From Tricholoma matsutake (Eukaryota > Basidiomycota > Agaricomycetes > Agaricales > Tricholomataceae): a stretch of 64,000 bases of DNA. Position numbers and translations under genes: made by a program. Under the pieces are notes generated by a model. The model made no database searches and had not been told where the DNA came from. It saw nothing but the letters and a program-made list of their open reading frames with translations. The stretch lies in NCBI GenBank assembly GCA_026075535.2, contig AP026543.1:8990001-9054000 (forward strand), given 5' to 3'. Below, piece after piece: positions 33,390 to 46,106 of the stretch (position 1 is the stretch's first letter; the number at the start of each line of letters is the position of its first letter).

Positions 33390-34449
33390 AATAAATTGCG
33401 TGATATGATAACGACGTCGGACTCCAGCTGAGCTCAGACGACTCGATCCCACGTTTGCCTTTACGACTTCAATGCGATCTCGAGATCGATATCCCCTTCG
33501 ACCCGAATCTGGCCACGGAAGACAATACTGACGCTGCGTATACAACTCTTTTGCTGTTAAAATCCTATTATCTCTAGTAGTCTCGTTCTTGTTGATCACA
33601 GCAATGGAAAGATATTCTCCTGCCCCTATCAGCTTCGGCTTGAGTGGTTGAATTTCCAATGCTGGTTCTGTCAATCTTTGCAATTTCTCTCATCCCATTG
33701 CTGATGTTCACTTCGATCCAGAATCCGTAGGTAACTATGCCTTGATATTTATCGGCTCTCATCTTTCATGATATGCAATGCAGGTAATTGGCCGAACAAG
33801 TCTAAATGGATGTGCCGAGTATGCAAGGACAATATCTGGCGCGATTTTCGCAATGCCACACGAAACTACACCACAGTTGCACGTTCAATCAATCCGCTGT
33901 TCCTTGTTGGGATTGCGTGTAATACAAAGTGAATTTCAGAGATATGCTTGTTGGGGACCTTGAAACTTGCGACTAACAGTACGACGACTAACATTATGAT
34001 AGTACGTGGAATTAAAGTTGGCCGAGAGAAAACGGTGATTTTCAACACCAACACCTCTCATCCCACTCCCTGCCTGACTATCATCCGATTCCGATACAGG
34101 TTGATTTTGGCTCATGTCGACACGGTGGTGAAGAACTGGGGAAGACAGTTGATGTTACATTTGCTGCAGGTCATTGAGAGATCCATTGGAAAGGAACACA
34201 GGGTAGGAATTGACTCCAAGTCCTGCTTTCATCGGAGGGTACGATCCGGGCTATTTTCCAGCCAATCTTGCAAGGCTGATGCCAGTCCCGCAACCGGATC
34301 ATCTAGACCAGGGACTATGGTATCAAAGCCCAATTCCATCTGAAGAGTTGCAGATAGCAGCGGCGGCGAGGTATCCGTCGTGGATCCTGCAAGTCACGGA
34401 GGACCTGGCCCTAGGACATTTGCTTCATCATGTGTGGCAGAAGTTCTAG
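33390..34449 (+). pseudogene. Unresolved multi-exon coding remnant
   Basis: Exon-like pieces on the plus strand but no start that I can fix: LQLSSDDSIPRLPLRLQCDL at about 33430-33490, HSNGKIFSCPYQLRLEW after a possible 42-nt intron, KWMCRVCKDNIWRDFRNATR near 33810-33860 after an AATGCAG acceptor, and AFIGGYDPGYFPANLARLMP to HHVWQKF with stop at 34449. The Cx2C..Cx2C pieces hint at a zinc-binding protein. I could not join all pieces in one frame, so it may be a decayed gene or need a better splice model. It does not belong to a family I recognise. Confidence 0.35.
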
Positions 34450-35519
34450 GTGTACGTAGTCTCCCAGACTCGGAGGCAGATTGTAGCCACTTTGTTTTCC
34501 ACCTTCGTGCCTCGGATATCTCGTGTCTGGCGGTGTACGCTCATTTCTCGTGAAAAAGAAGTGCTGTACCCCTCATCTTCAAGTAGATCATCGACGACTA
34601 AGTAAATCGCGAGCTGAACGGCGATGATCCCGACCGATCCTCTTCTAATGATTATGCCGTGACCACAAAGTAGCGTTGTGATGATTGAGATTCTTCGATT
34701 CTTCAAGTTATTTGACGGCGCGTTGAGACGCGTCTTCCTCTCTGAGCTTCCTTCCCATCCACCTGTTGTCTGTCTGGCAGGGACAGCAATATATCAAAAT
34801 GGGTTACTGGAATAAAAGCAATACTTATGTGTGGCCTCTCCAGTCCTCAATGGCATTCTCGAGCCGATGTCGAGCAGATCAAATGTGCAGCTGTAAATGT
34901 AATTGGATTTGACCTTACCCGAGCCATTATTGAACTGTAGTTGGACTGTATGTAGATTGGGCTGGTTGGTGCCACAGGGCGCAAATTATCAGTCGTTATC
35001 TCGTTAAGTACTTAACCGCAAAAGTTGCTCCTATTACTTAATGACTTGACCAGCTATGTTTTGTAGTAAAACAAAACTGTATTTCTTGGGGAAATCTGCA
35101 GTATTTGTGCAAACTACTGATAGCTCAATATTTGAGCACATTTACTTCAGCTGTGTTGTACTCAGATGCTGAAATGAATTTGGTATTATTAATGCTATTG
35201 TTACTGATTTACAACGGCAGCAAGCCGCGGTGCGCGGATTTTTTTTTTCCAGGCAAAGGACGCCGCAGGGACGCGCAAGGGACGCGTCGACGACAAACGA
35301 CGCGCGCGGCGGAGTTTAAACCCTCTCGGCACACACTTCACGGCAACGCACTGGCAACGCCCGCTTGTTGTTTGACGGTCATTGACATTCGCATCGTTCA
35401 CATGAAATTGTCCCGCGTACTAACGTACATACATATATAATATACTTGTAGAGCATGTGCTATGGAGTAATACAATAACCACGAGGAGAAAATTCTTGCT
35501 TCTATTCATTCAGAAAACC
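34450..35519. other. Intergenic, no gene seen
   Basis: No supported coding sequence. A GC-rich patch at 35258-35315 has repeated GGACGCG and GACGACAAACGACGCG words downstream of the P450 end. Otherwise nothing. Confidence 0.6.
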
Positions 35520-38235
35520 TCAACTGAACGATTTCTCTTCTTCCATTCGCACCCAGAGCCCTCCCTGGGATATGAATGCAATACACTGAGTGACTACAAA
35601 GGGGATATAAAGATCAACACACATACCTTGACGTACAAGGTCAGATGAGATGCTGGCCATATCTTATCCGTCCCTTGCGTACCGCTGCGCTTAGACCACT
35701 CCGCAGGTGGAAGAGTGCCTTGCGGCTGAGCATCAAGCGCTAGCGAGAACGCAACGAACCTCTGTAACAGGCGCACGAGGAAGAAAGAGACTTCATGATA
35801 AGCGAACTAATGACATGACGTTTGAGAAAGCGTGAACGTGGTAGGAACTCGATTTGGTATCACCTGTTGGCCTAAGCATATTCTCGGACCTGCGTTGAAT
35901 GGTAGAAATATGAACGGATTGGGGACTAGATATTTATGTAGTCGCTCGTCGATAAAGCGGTCCGGATCGAACACTTCCGCTAATGACACCTCTTAAAATT
36001 TGTCTTCAACGTTATGCAGGTAGAGAGGCGCACCGTCAGGACCCCACAGATCCGTTCTGCGATGCATCCAGAAAACGCTATAGATAACCCTGTATTTAAA
36101 TAACGTAAGAAACGCGACAGGGTTGTAGTAGATGGCGAAACCTACTTCGTATTCCTCGGAATATAGAATGGTGGGTCACCCGGCTTGTGGGGGGCCCATA
36201 ATGTAGCCTTCTCAGCCGTTCTAAATCAAGGACGATCAGGACCCGAAATTCTCGTGGAAGATGCGCAACTAACCTACTGTTCGTCGGACTGCGTGGATAT
36301 GTGCATGAAGTCAAATGAATCTATTTTAACTGAGCCCAAATACGTACACAGGAGGATACAGTCTCAAGATTTCTGTTTCAATGTGTTACTCAGTCAAGAG
36401 GCCAGATATAGGAGAAGAGATCGAGCGCACCATTTATGAAAGCCCTGAGATATTTCATTTCCTTTATTTGTTCGAACGTGGGTCTGCCGTGGCCAACTGT
36501 ATTCAAAATTTCTTCCCTAAGCCGCCGGACGATGTCTGGATGCTGCGTTAGCATGTACATCGAAAACGTCAACGTTGATGCCGTCTAATCCACAGGGCAG
36601 AATTTCATTAAGTAAATTAGAGAAAACGTGTGTCAGTACATACCGTGTCTCTTCCCGCAACTAGTAAGTTGACCAACTAGTACGAGGGACAGTTTAGATA
36701 TGAATAAGCAGAGGTATTCATATTTTTTTTTTACCTCATCAAGCACAATTTGACTGTCTGTTGGTTTCGTGAGTTACTAAAGATTAAGGATTCAAGCGTT
36801 AAGATGGCAAACCTTGAGTGTGGTGCACGAGATATGATATCAGGGTTTGGTCGTCCGAGTCTTCTTGCGCTGCCTTCGTATCTCTCTCGTTCAACGTCGC
36901 TGCGTGCTTGGCGAGGGCTTCCGTCAGAATTGGCTGGATGAAATCGCTGAGTTTCTTCCTGTGAGGCTTGATTTTGTCTCGCCAAAATTCCTTCATTGGC
37001 CATGTTGGGCCATACCGCGTTCGAAGGGCAGTTAGAGACTGGCCAGCCATGAATGCTTCGGCGACCCTATTTGATGGATGGTTTATGAAAGCAGGCAATT
37101 GGGCAAGGGGAGAAGATTCAGGATAGCACAGGCCAGCGGACAGAGTGCAAACATCCTTTCCAAATAGAAATTCGGAGGCTGAGTCCAGCGTGAAGCGCGA
37201 TATCATATCCTGTCAGTGATCAAGACAAGAATGAATGTTCTTCAAAAAGAGGCCTATACCTGGAAATTGATTGGATACCCAGCTGCGAGCCTTTCTACCA
37301 TCTTTCCGATGGCATCATGGGCATGGCGATCGAAGACGTCGAAGTCGGTGATCCGTTCTTTGCTGAAGAAAGGCCGAGTCATGCTGCGGTGAAATCTGAT
37401 GTTCGCATGCCAGCGAGTGGGAATGAGAACCTTAACACAAAGGATTCGCGTACCTCCACATATCATCTAGCTCGAAAATTTCAGTCAGAAATAGCTTCCA
37501 ACTTCGACAAAGGAAACCCACCATCCGAGTTGAACACACCAGTGCCAAGAAAATCGCGAAACTGGCTGAAAAGCGTGGACCCTTTGAAGAAATATTCAAT
37601 GCTGAGTACAAGATAACCAAGCAGTATCATTCCCACCTTTCTTGAAGTTCTCAAAATTTGTGGCAAGAATGGACTTGCGTTACATTAAGAAATCGAAACC
37701 TGCATCTAAAACAGCCTACAAATTACCTTGATGTGCTCTGGTTCAAAAGTCACCACCTTCACGGAAGATGATCAAAAACCAAGGGTAAAATAGATATGAC
37801 CGATACATACTCTGTCTTCCTCTATGAGTTTAATGGTGAATGTTTCTCCCTTCTGTTCACGCCATGGAATGTAGACATCACCTCCAAGCAACGTCAGGAC
37901 ACTAGACATCCCACGATACGACACTCACCAGGATAGCCCGAAAGCATGGAATCCACTAGTGCATTGCTGGCCGCAGCACCACTTTCCGACACTTGTGGGA
38001 CCAGCACGGCACCATGAGCAGCGACATCGACCCGCATTTGGTAAGCTCTCCAGTAATCCATCACAAAGTTAACAGCACGTGGAGCCACCAGCAACACGGC
38101 AAGAGACAACCATGTTGGTATAAAAACACCTGAGAAACCAGCTAGAACACGCAGAATACAATACGCCACAATCGACGCTGGTAAAGCTTGCAACAGCCCT
38201 CGAAGAACATAACGCGGGCCTGGTGGTAACTCCAT
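35520..38235 (-). CDS. Cytochrome P450, CYP63-like
   Basis: Eighteen exons by hand, about 586 aa. Exon 1 is 37929-38235, exon 2 37811-37881, last exon 35520-35564. It begins [20 protein letters not shown] with membrane-anchor stretches ([23 protein letters not shown]), so it sits in the endoplasmic reticulum. Motifs: I-helix AGRDT, ExxR as [14 protein letters not shown], and the haem loop [12 protein letters not shown] with the Cys ligand. [10 protein letters not shown] after a DDMWR junction and a C-terminus ending GGLWVRM match the CYP63 family as I know it; CYP63 enzymes oxidise alkanes, fatty acids and xenobiotics. One exon is only 13 nt. All exons join in frame, so the gene looks intact. 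The substrate cannot be told. Confidence 0.9.
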
Positions 38236-39036
38236 ATAGGAGGAAGGATGTTGGGAGGATGTTGAAGGATTCGCAAGCCGACCGCCCTTTAGACTAAACG
38301 AGACCGGCGGATGTTTCAGTTTGCTCAGACTGAAAAAAATTGAATAGGGGTTAATGCGGGACGAGCATTAGAGCCGTAGCGGTGTAGCCGAAGTGCCTAA
38401 AGTATGTCAGTGAAGTAAATGTCCTGCTTGTTATATAGGAAATGTTGTGAGTATTTGTTTCCAGCCGCGAGTGGAGGGATCTTTAAATTTCCGGTGCCAG
38501 TGAGTCTTGATCGCATTGCAGCTTGGGTTCTCGACTCGAAGAGGGTAATCCGAGAAAGACAAATATAATGATCATGACTATGTATAACTTTCCTCCGCCC
38601 CGGCGACTGAATTTTGAATTGCAACTTACATAGCACGTGATGCGTATTGATATAGAAATCTCTTCAATCTCAACCTTCTCAACAGCGGATAAGAGTCGCA
38701 GATGTCTTGTTGAAGCGGTGAGATACGACGTGCCATTGTCAACGTTAACGCGCTTATATTGGGGGAGATGGGACTCCAAAATTGATCCTAAACTTCGTGA
38801 GTAGCATGAAGTTGAACTAATACACGCTACTGATGCGTCTTTAGTTGCCCCCCTTTCGTAGTCGGGGACGCTCAATACATGGGCCAATTGCAATCCAGAA
38901 GAGTTGCATCCGAATGGTGCCATGGCTACTGCTTGCCAGGACTTCAGACAGTACACTCTTCTTGGTCTAATCTTCGCTGCGAAACTTTGGCTCTGATATT
39001 TCTAAACTCCAGTGAATATTATGATGGTATTACTTA
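38236..39036. other. Intergenic, no gene seen
   Basis: Between the P450 start and the ERG2 stop. A 157-codon frame on the minus strand has no conserved features and no intron structure; I treat it as chance. The P450 promoter must lie here. Confidence 0.6.
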
Positions 39037-39829
39037 TTAGATCTTTCCTATCCACAAATTTTTCATCATTTCTCTGCCAGTGATTCTGGCAGTTTTATAA
39101 AATGTGGGTATGTCCAATGTTGAAGTAATTGTATCTGCAAGTCCAAACGGAAGCATAAGAGGAATCCAGCCTGGCAATAGTGCGTTAGAAATAATATGAA
39201 TCGAAGAGATCTTCATACCTCTGGCATATTCTAGCGCGAAGCAACCCTCATGCATCTTATACTGCTTCGCCGTGCCTCTCGGCAGGAAGTGAACGCTTCC
39301 CGCAGGATACCTTTCCATCTCGAGTGCACCTGGAAGAAATGCCCATTGTTCACCAACAAGAATGTTGAAGTAATCATCTGCAGTATGGAGCCCGGTATGA
39401 CCTTCCGTGCCCAGGGGTGTACCGAAAATGATGAGGTATTCGGTGATACTTGCGTGGATGATGTACATCGCGCCCATGGCACCACCAGCATTGCTGAAGA
39501 CCCACTCGTTAGAATCGGTGTTGATATTAATTTGGGTTGTTGGGTATGTAGCTGTAAGATTCGTGACGATATGTTGGATCATTCCTGCTGTGTTATTTGG
39601 GGAGGCAGCAATAGCGTCTTTTGCAAGTGCATGGATGTTGGTAGGGTCGAAGACATACCAACGGTCCTGGGAGTTGAATAAGAGGTCAGGATGGATGTCA
39701 AGAAATGTCACGGTAAGAGCAAGATACCTTGATGGTGTCCAGCCAACCGCATGTAGCAATACAGAGCATCATTACAGCAAGGTATAAACCCCACCTCGTT
39801 ATAGGATCCAGCGCCACCCTAGATGACAT
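39037..39829 (-). CDS. ERG2: C-8 sterol isomerase
   Basis: Three exons: 39728-39829, 39219-39666, 39037-39170 (introns 61 and 48 nt); 684 nt, 227 aa. The start MSSRVALDPITRWGLYLAVM is the first ATG in frame and gives the family's single N-terminal membrane helix (LAVMMLCIATCGWL). Then DRWYVFDPTNIHALAKDAI, NEWV-FSNAGGAMGAMYIIHAS, GTEGHTGLHTADDYF and QYKMHEGCFALEYA, all hallmarks of ERG2/EBP2-type isomerases. It moves the C8 double bond to C7 in fecosterol on the way to ergosterol, in the ER membrane. ERG27, from the same pathway, starts 99 bp away on the other strand. No damage is seen. Confidence 0.95.
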
Positions 39830-39928
39830 TGAGCAAGACGCGTTAGAATATGGTAACAGAAGGAATTGGACTTGGCAGGACGATTTTAAGAGATTGCCTT
39901 ATATGGAAATGTCAGTACGCGAAGCTTT
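39830..39928. promoter_or_regulatory. Shared 99-bp ERG2/ERG27 intergenic promoter
   Basis: Only 99 bp separate the two start codons, so both promoters and 5' leaders must share it or reach into the neighbouring gene. I saw no clear TATA box and no sterol regulatory element of the classic type. Confidence 0.7.
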
Positions 39929-41426
39929 ATGTTCCAATCCTCGAGGCCAATTATCATCGTAACAGGGGCGAACGGGTAGGTTTAACTCATGCAATGGACA
40001 ACTTTCAGGATTTGACACCGATTCAAGTGGGGTTGGCTTTGGTATCTGCCAACGTCTCCTTTTCCAGCTATGCCACACCAGGCCATCCGATGCACAACCG
40101 CAGAGCTTTGCACGGAAGGACGTAGACGTAGACCCCGGCTTTCTGGCAACGCGTGAGTGCGATGGCCTGACGATCATTCTGGCATGCAGGAATGTGAAGC
40201 GCGCGGAGGCGGCCCGCACGAAGTTGCTGCAGCTTCTGGACACATACATTGCGAAGCTCAAGAAGCTGCCAGGGTACGATGGTCACGCTGAGGCGTTCCA
40301 GAAGAATGTTGTGCTTGACACGAGAGAGCTCGACCTGGCGGTTATCGGCAGCTTGTTCAAGTTCGCAAACGGGGTTTCGCAAGCGTATGTTCTTTCCTTT
40401 ATCTTTCATGTGCCCTATACATCTTTGTAAACTTCATAGATACCCTTATGTCTCCCATTTGATATGCAATGCGGGTGTTGTTAGCATCAAGAGTCTAGAT
40501 TGGATAGGTTGTTTCGTACAGGTCTTTACGGATTTCATCGGCGCGATCACGACACCCAACTACCTCAAACAACACGTAGGAGAACTTAGCGTCGATGGAC
40601 TCGGGTGGGCCTGGCAATGTAATGTATTCGGGCACTACGCCCTCGTATGTTCCTCCTTTACTACGCAAGAGCAACGTTCCTAATTCACCTTCACAGTACC
40701 GTGCCCTCGAACCTCTGCTATCCTCTCCATCCTTCATCCACCCCGCACGCGTCATCTGGATGTCGTCTCTCGAAGCTTCGGCTGCTTTGTACAGCGGCAT
40801 TGAAGACTGGCAAAATAAAAACACAGAATACTCTTACCAGAGCTCAAAATATCAGATGGACATCCTCGCGACCCATCTCGACAGCCTATCCCTCGCGCAA
40901 GCACAAAAGTCGTCATCACAAACCAGTGTTGTACGTCATGTCATCACTCACCCTGGGATATGCTCGACGAATGTCAGCAAAGACGCCACCGGGCCTTTCA
41001 TGGATGCCGTGAAACTCGTTTTCTTCTACATTGTACGTATCACTTAGTAAATCAGAACCTGCACGTTCTGACGGTTTTATTCTGTAGGCCCGTTTGCTTG
41101 GCTCAGAAAACCACACAATCGACCCTTTCAAAGCCGCTGTCGGCGCCGTGCACCTCTCACTCGCTCCACTCGCTCTTCTCGTCTTCTGGCCTGCCCTTGG
41201 CACATCTACTGACCCTCAATACGTCCAGTCATCCACCCCAGTGAAGTACGGGGCTGTGGCAGACCGCTGGGGTACTGCAAAAGTGAGGCTTGACGAGGTA
41301 AAGGAGTGGGAAAAGAACAAGGGTGATGCAGCGGACCTCTTTGTTAAGTGTGAAAAGCTATACCAGACATTCAAGGAAGCGGAAGATGTCACAATGGACA
41401 CTGGGGCTGGAACTGAAGATATTTGA
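39929..41426 (+). CDS. ERG27: 3-keto-steroid reductase
   Basis: Five exons: 39929-39975, 40028-40384, 40440-40644, 40697-41032, 41088-41426; introns 52-55 nt; 1284 nt, 427 aa. Short-chain dehydrogenase fold: cofactor loop TGANGGVGFGI near residue 12, CNAGV, and the catalytic YQSSK. The stretch SLDWIGCFVQVFTDFIGAIT is typical of ERG27, as is the long C-terminal part (DPFKAAVGAVHLSLAPLALL) that probably meets the membrane. It reduces the 3-ketone formed during C-4 demethylation of sterols, in complex with ERG25/26/28, at the ER and lipid droplets. It ends 91 bp before the convergent kinase gene. Intact. Confidence 0.95.
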
Positions 41427-41517
41427 TCACATTCAGGTGGGATACAGCATCTGGGGACAATTTATGCGTCATTCATTATACATACCTGCTTATTATACAC
41501 ATTTGTTACGTTCCAGA

Positions 41518-43751
41518 CTACGAGTCATCCAATGCATCCTCCATCTTCTTCCTCCACCTCTTCTGGATTTCAATTGTCTCTCGGAATATGCTATACTTAG
41601 CGTGAAGCAACCTTTTCTCCCTTGGCGATGCATTCGGTACCACCAACGTTCCCGCCGGCGTCATCTCAACCTATACCATCCTTCGTCAGCCGACGCATCA
41701 CGCAAACTAAAACATGGGACCCACCATAATCTCCCATAACAACTCCGCTTGCTGCTCGCCACTCATCTCCTTCACTTTGGCTCCCTTCGCTTCGGCCTCC
41801 GCCGCAAAGCGCCCAAGCATCGCTGCACCAAGCACAACTGCCGCCGAGTCCTCCGCAGGCAGCACAACCGGCATGTCGCACGCATTCGCGAACAGCTGCA
41901 TCAACTCGCGGTTCTTCGCCTGCCCGCCACTCATGTAAATCGATGTGATGGAGTGCCCATTGCCATTTAGTTCGTCGATGATGTGTCGCGTTTGGAGCGC
42001 GATGGACTCGAGGGTTATGTTGTATTTTCGGGCGAGATCGTTGAGGCCGGAATCCTGAATCCATGAACGTTGATATAAGATTAGAAGTTATATTTGAGAT
42101 GCGCACCAGCTCGAGCCCGACAATGGATCCACGCATCCGTGCGTCTGCGATAGGAGATCTATTTCCTGAAGGGCGGCGTGTGCGTGAATGAAATCGGTTC
42201 GCATGAAGTTACATACCATGAAAGTCAGGGTACATATGCATGTCTTTAGTGAGCTCCGTAAGTGACTCTACATTATTCTCAACCCTGAGTTTTTCCAAAA
42301 TGTCTCGCAGCACTGTACTATCTCATAAGAATAGAGTGTAAAATCGAATGATAGAACGAACCGAGATGTATATTCTTCTGTTGTTGAATACCCTGTTCAA
42401 CGAGCTTGGAATACGCTGGATGGGTTGTAAGGGTGAAGTCGATCAACTACCCCATATGCATTCATCAACAAAGGGAAAGCTGAATATGTGAGATGGTGCC
42501 TACAGAACCTGTGGAGGATTGTCCGCCCTCGTTCATCCACCATCCGGAGAACACGGCGTTCTTGAGGTGAAATGTATTAAGGAACAAGTGGTAGCATTGC
42601 AGAAGACAGTCCCACCTTATATGGACCCCATACACCGTTAACGAAGACCCCCTTGGGGCTCTGAAATGAACAAGTATCAGTTTCTATAAGAACAAAGAAT
42701 CGAAGAACTAAACCTGGACGATATGACATGTGCTAGTACCAGCTACAACCGCCAGTCTATGTTTTGCCTCCTGGAGGGAAGAAGCTTCATCGGAAAGTTG
42801 CTCATTCTGGTTGGCTTTCACAGCAACACTCCCCAGCCAACCAGCATACCTTCATACAGGAATAATTAGATCAACAACGACATGCTAGAAAAATAGCTTA
42901 CGCATCAATCAACCCACTGCCAACCGGCGTACCCTCTACGAGCCCAAATTCCTCTGCCGCTCTCTTCGAAAGCCCCTTCCCAACAGGTAAGCCCGCCGTC
43001 AGAACATTCCCCTTCGCAGCTCCGATCTGCGCGTACTCGTCGACTACAATCTGACCGAGACCAATCTCATGAAAGAAATCTGCCTGCCATCCGTCCTTTG
43101 GGACAAAAGAACATTTGCAGGTAACGGAGCAGGTGGAACGCGTGCTGTCTGTTGTTGCACGGTACGTGAGGAAGTCAGGAAGATCGAAAAATTGGCAGCG
43201 CGAGAAGACGGTGGGGGTCATGTGGTTTTTGAGCCACAGAATCTTGGGTACTTCCATTTCAAGCTGTACGAAGGATATCAATTCAGGAGGGCTGAAGATA
43301 TTCCCCGCAGACTTACGCTCATGGTTCCACCGACATAATCCAACACGACAGAGCCGGTGCTATTAATAAGCTCAGCCTCTTTCTCTGCTCTGTGATCAGC
43401 CCACAGCACGATGTTGCGATCTCCATGTTGTCCGAGCTTATCTCCTTTCGTTACCACAACAGGCTCACCGCTCAAATCAGTGACCGCAAGCGAGCACGTC
43501 GCGTCGAAACCCAAGCCTTTCACTGCAGATGCCGCAACCTTCGATTCCTCTAAACATGTCTTTATTGCCCGGGAAATGCTCGACCAGATATTGGTTGTTG
43601 ATTGTTCGAAGATTCGATGATCATTGGGATCGCGATAGGTCATCGTCTCCTGCGTAGATGAAGCCACAACGGTGCCATCTTTCTTGATGATAGAAGCACG
43701 CGCAGAGCCTGTACCGACGTCAATACCGATGTAATAACTTTCAGATGCCAT
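41518..43751 (-). CDS. FGGY-family carbohydrate kinase (ribulokinase-like)
   Basis: About ten exons by hand, about 590 aa; exon 1 43317-43751, exon 2 42902-43263. I chose the ATG at 43749-43751 (MASESYYIGIDVGTGSARAS). The ATP-binding phosphate loop GIDVGTGSARA and the sugar-binding region (GFDATCSLAV, IVLWADHRAEKEAELI) are at the N-terminus. SPKGVFVNGVWGPYK, YMSGGQAKNRELMQL and DSAAVVLGAAMLG are at the C-terminus, the last two being the family signature. It fits the fungal YDR109C/FGGY group, which phosphorylates pentuloses such as D-ribulose in the cytosol. Convergent with ERG27. The frame is open across the model. Confidence 0.9.
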
Positions 43752-44432
43752 GGAAGCTACGGACAAGCTAGAACAATTTCACGGTTTAAATTTGGAGCAC
43801 CGGCCCCTTGTCGGCCCGCGTGCGGAGAGCAGTGCTCGGAGATTTTCAATTTACAAACTCTAAACGAGCTCCACTCCTGGTGTTCCTGGCCCCTGGTCTA
43901 TAACGCGGTCACTCTTAGCAAAATTGCACCGTGCACAATGCTCAGAAGTATCAGTGGTAAAGGTTAGGACGGTTTGACAACGCTAGTACTAAGCATCAGT
44001 AAATTGGGTGTTGGTATCTACCGGTACAGACTGGTACAGATCACTCGGCTAACTCGCTTAGCTACGATCCATTTCTCTGATGAGGAGGAAGGGTTGTGAC
44101 TTATATACCATTTCTTCTAGGTCTTGTGGTAGTACTATGGTGTGAGCTCCAGGAGCCCATCAGTATATGCTGTCGACAAGAATTGCAATCAGTTGGTATC
44201 TCCACAGGAAGGTGATATCCACTGCTTGGAGCGCAACACGAACTTGTCTTTGTTCGCATTGCCTAGTTGCATGATCGCAGTGTGTTTCCAGAGACCCACC
44301 GGCTGCAGGTTAGCCGCGCTCGATCGACGAAGAAGATGAGAAGAATATGATGGAAGGCTACTTGGTGTTTGTACTACAGTGCGAACCAGTTATACATGAC
44401 AAAACTTCATTGCATTTGTGCCAGTGGACATT
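43752..44432. other. Intergenic, no gene seen
   Basis: Between the kinase start and the end of the next gene, both on the minus strand. Short frames at 44142-44339 and 44347-44538 are not supported; the second overlaps the last exon of the next gene on the other strand. Confidence 0.6.
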
Positions 44433-46106
44433 TCAATTGATAGTCGTGACTCCCAACGCGTACTTGTCCAACGCAAGTGCTAGAGTCTGCCATAGTTTCT
44501 CTACATTCTGGACGCGCTGTCTAAAACCCTGTATCTGAACATCAGCATGAGGACCCTCGCATAGTCTAGAGGCCTTACGGCATGCGTCTTTGAATTTTGC
44601 GTCTGATGTATGGCTTCCCGGAGTTCAACAGCATCGGACTTGAGCTTCAGGGTCTTCAGCATTTAAAACTCGATGGAAAATTGTCACGTATGACCCTACC
44701 AATGTCCAGATTGTATGCATCGTTTCTAATTGATCGGCAACGCTTCGAAAAGTAGTATTGAGAAGGCCAAGCTTCCTATAGATATCTTCAAGATCCTCTT
44801 CTCGAATTTTTAGAGTGTCATATTGATTCTCAAGTACGTTACCCCGGTCGCGCATGGCTGGGAACTTGAACGTAAACGGACATAGCATTGAGGTCTTGTA
44901 ATACGCTCATTACCTTGCCTCTTTTCCTCTATATCAGGGTATATGCTATAGCCAATGGCACCAAAGCCTGCTAGCTAATTGCCAGGGTAAATCCTGAGTC
45001 GAGAGATAACACATGGTAGGCGGGACTGACCAGCAGAAAAGTGCCAGAGACGGGCGCGATCGTAACCAGGCACATAACTGCTCCGGAAACGGCGCTGACG
45101 CTGCCCAACACCGTCGGCACATCAAATTTGAGAGCGCTCCAGCACTGTGATAACTATTCAATGGTGAGCACGATATCGATAAAGCAAAGATAAACTCATG
45201 GGGGAAAATCACCAGTTTGGAATGCCTAGACAGGAGTAAGTGAAGTTCGCATCCAGAAGATGACGATGGGATTGAATACTTACGACGCAAGCTCCTTTTC
45301 CAGGTCATCGATGCCGTCCTTGATGACTCTCACAGAATCGGCCACATGGCTCCTTTGATGGTTAACCTGGTTAACAAGGTTCGTTCTGAAATTCATGATA
45401 CCTTCGCGGAGACGTAGGAACTCCCTGGCTTTGTCAGATGGTTTATTCTGGAACTCTTCCAGGTCCTACAAGTTTCGGTCAGACATACGTCCGGGAATAA
45501 AGGAATCAGATACTTCAATATATCCCTGCAGTTCCGCTTTCTTGTCGGACAAGGAAATTTTTGGATCGTTAATGATAGGAAGAAGGTTAACAAGTAGATC
45601 TGTCAAACACAATCGATAATGTTACCAGTCGAAAGCCACGAGGAGTACCGCACCGTCTATCTTCGTCTTCATCTGCGTAGCTGTTGTCTGGGACGTGAAT
45701 AACAGGGTTGTGTACGTCTGCGGGAAGATTGAAAGAATAGCCACCATAAGGTCGAGGACAGCAGACTACGTACTTCATGATATGATCTCCACTCCGGCAA
45801 GAGTTGGATAAGAACACCCTTTTCATCTCGTACTGCCGCCTTGTTATCAATCTCTTGCATCGAAAGGGTAATGCTGGCAAAGTTTGCTTCAATCTTGAGC
45901 ACCGTTTCCGCCAGATTGGCGATTTCTTCCAAAATATGTTCTCTGAAGGTCGCATCGACCGCCCTTTCTGCAACTACACGTTGTGCATGTGCAAGCTCCT
46001 TCTGAGAGGGAGGATTCGACTGTAATGCACTAAAGATATCCTCCAGCAGAACTTTCTCGGGGAAAGAAGGTGCAAGGGGCGGCCTTATTGTTAAAGGGAC
46101 GCTCAT
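44433..46106 (-). CDS. Helical protein with hydrophobic hairpin, alpha-pore-former-like
   Basis: Ten exons by hand: 45774-46106, 45654-45717, 45514-45599, 45284-45465, 45213-45225, 45031-45153, 44914-44974, 44700-44857, 44579-44644, 44433-44534; 1188 nt, 395 aa, intact. It is nearly all helix: long coiled-coil-like stretches before and after residues of about 235-285, where two adjacent hydrophobic segments (around VSAVSGAVMCLVTIAPV and LLAGFGAIGYSI) form a likely membrane hairpin. This long-helices-around-a-hairpin plan is that of alpha-pore-forming proteins such as the Hbl/XaxA types. That is an inference from architecture, not a recognised family match. No signal peptide is seen. A paralogue lies divergently at 46697-48241. 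Confidence 0.65.

Noticed and set aside
38483..38956. 157-codon minus-strand frame
   Set aside because: No conserved motif, no intron structure, composition of non-coding DNA; lies in the P450 promoter region.
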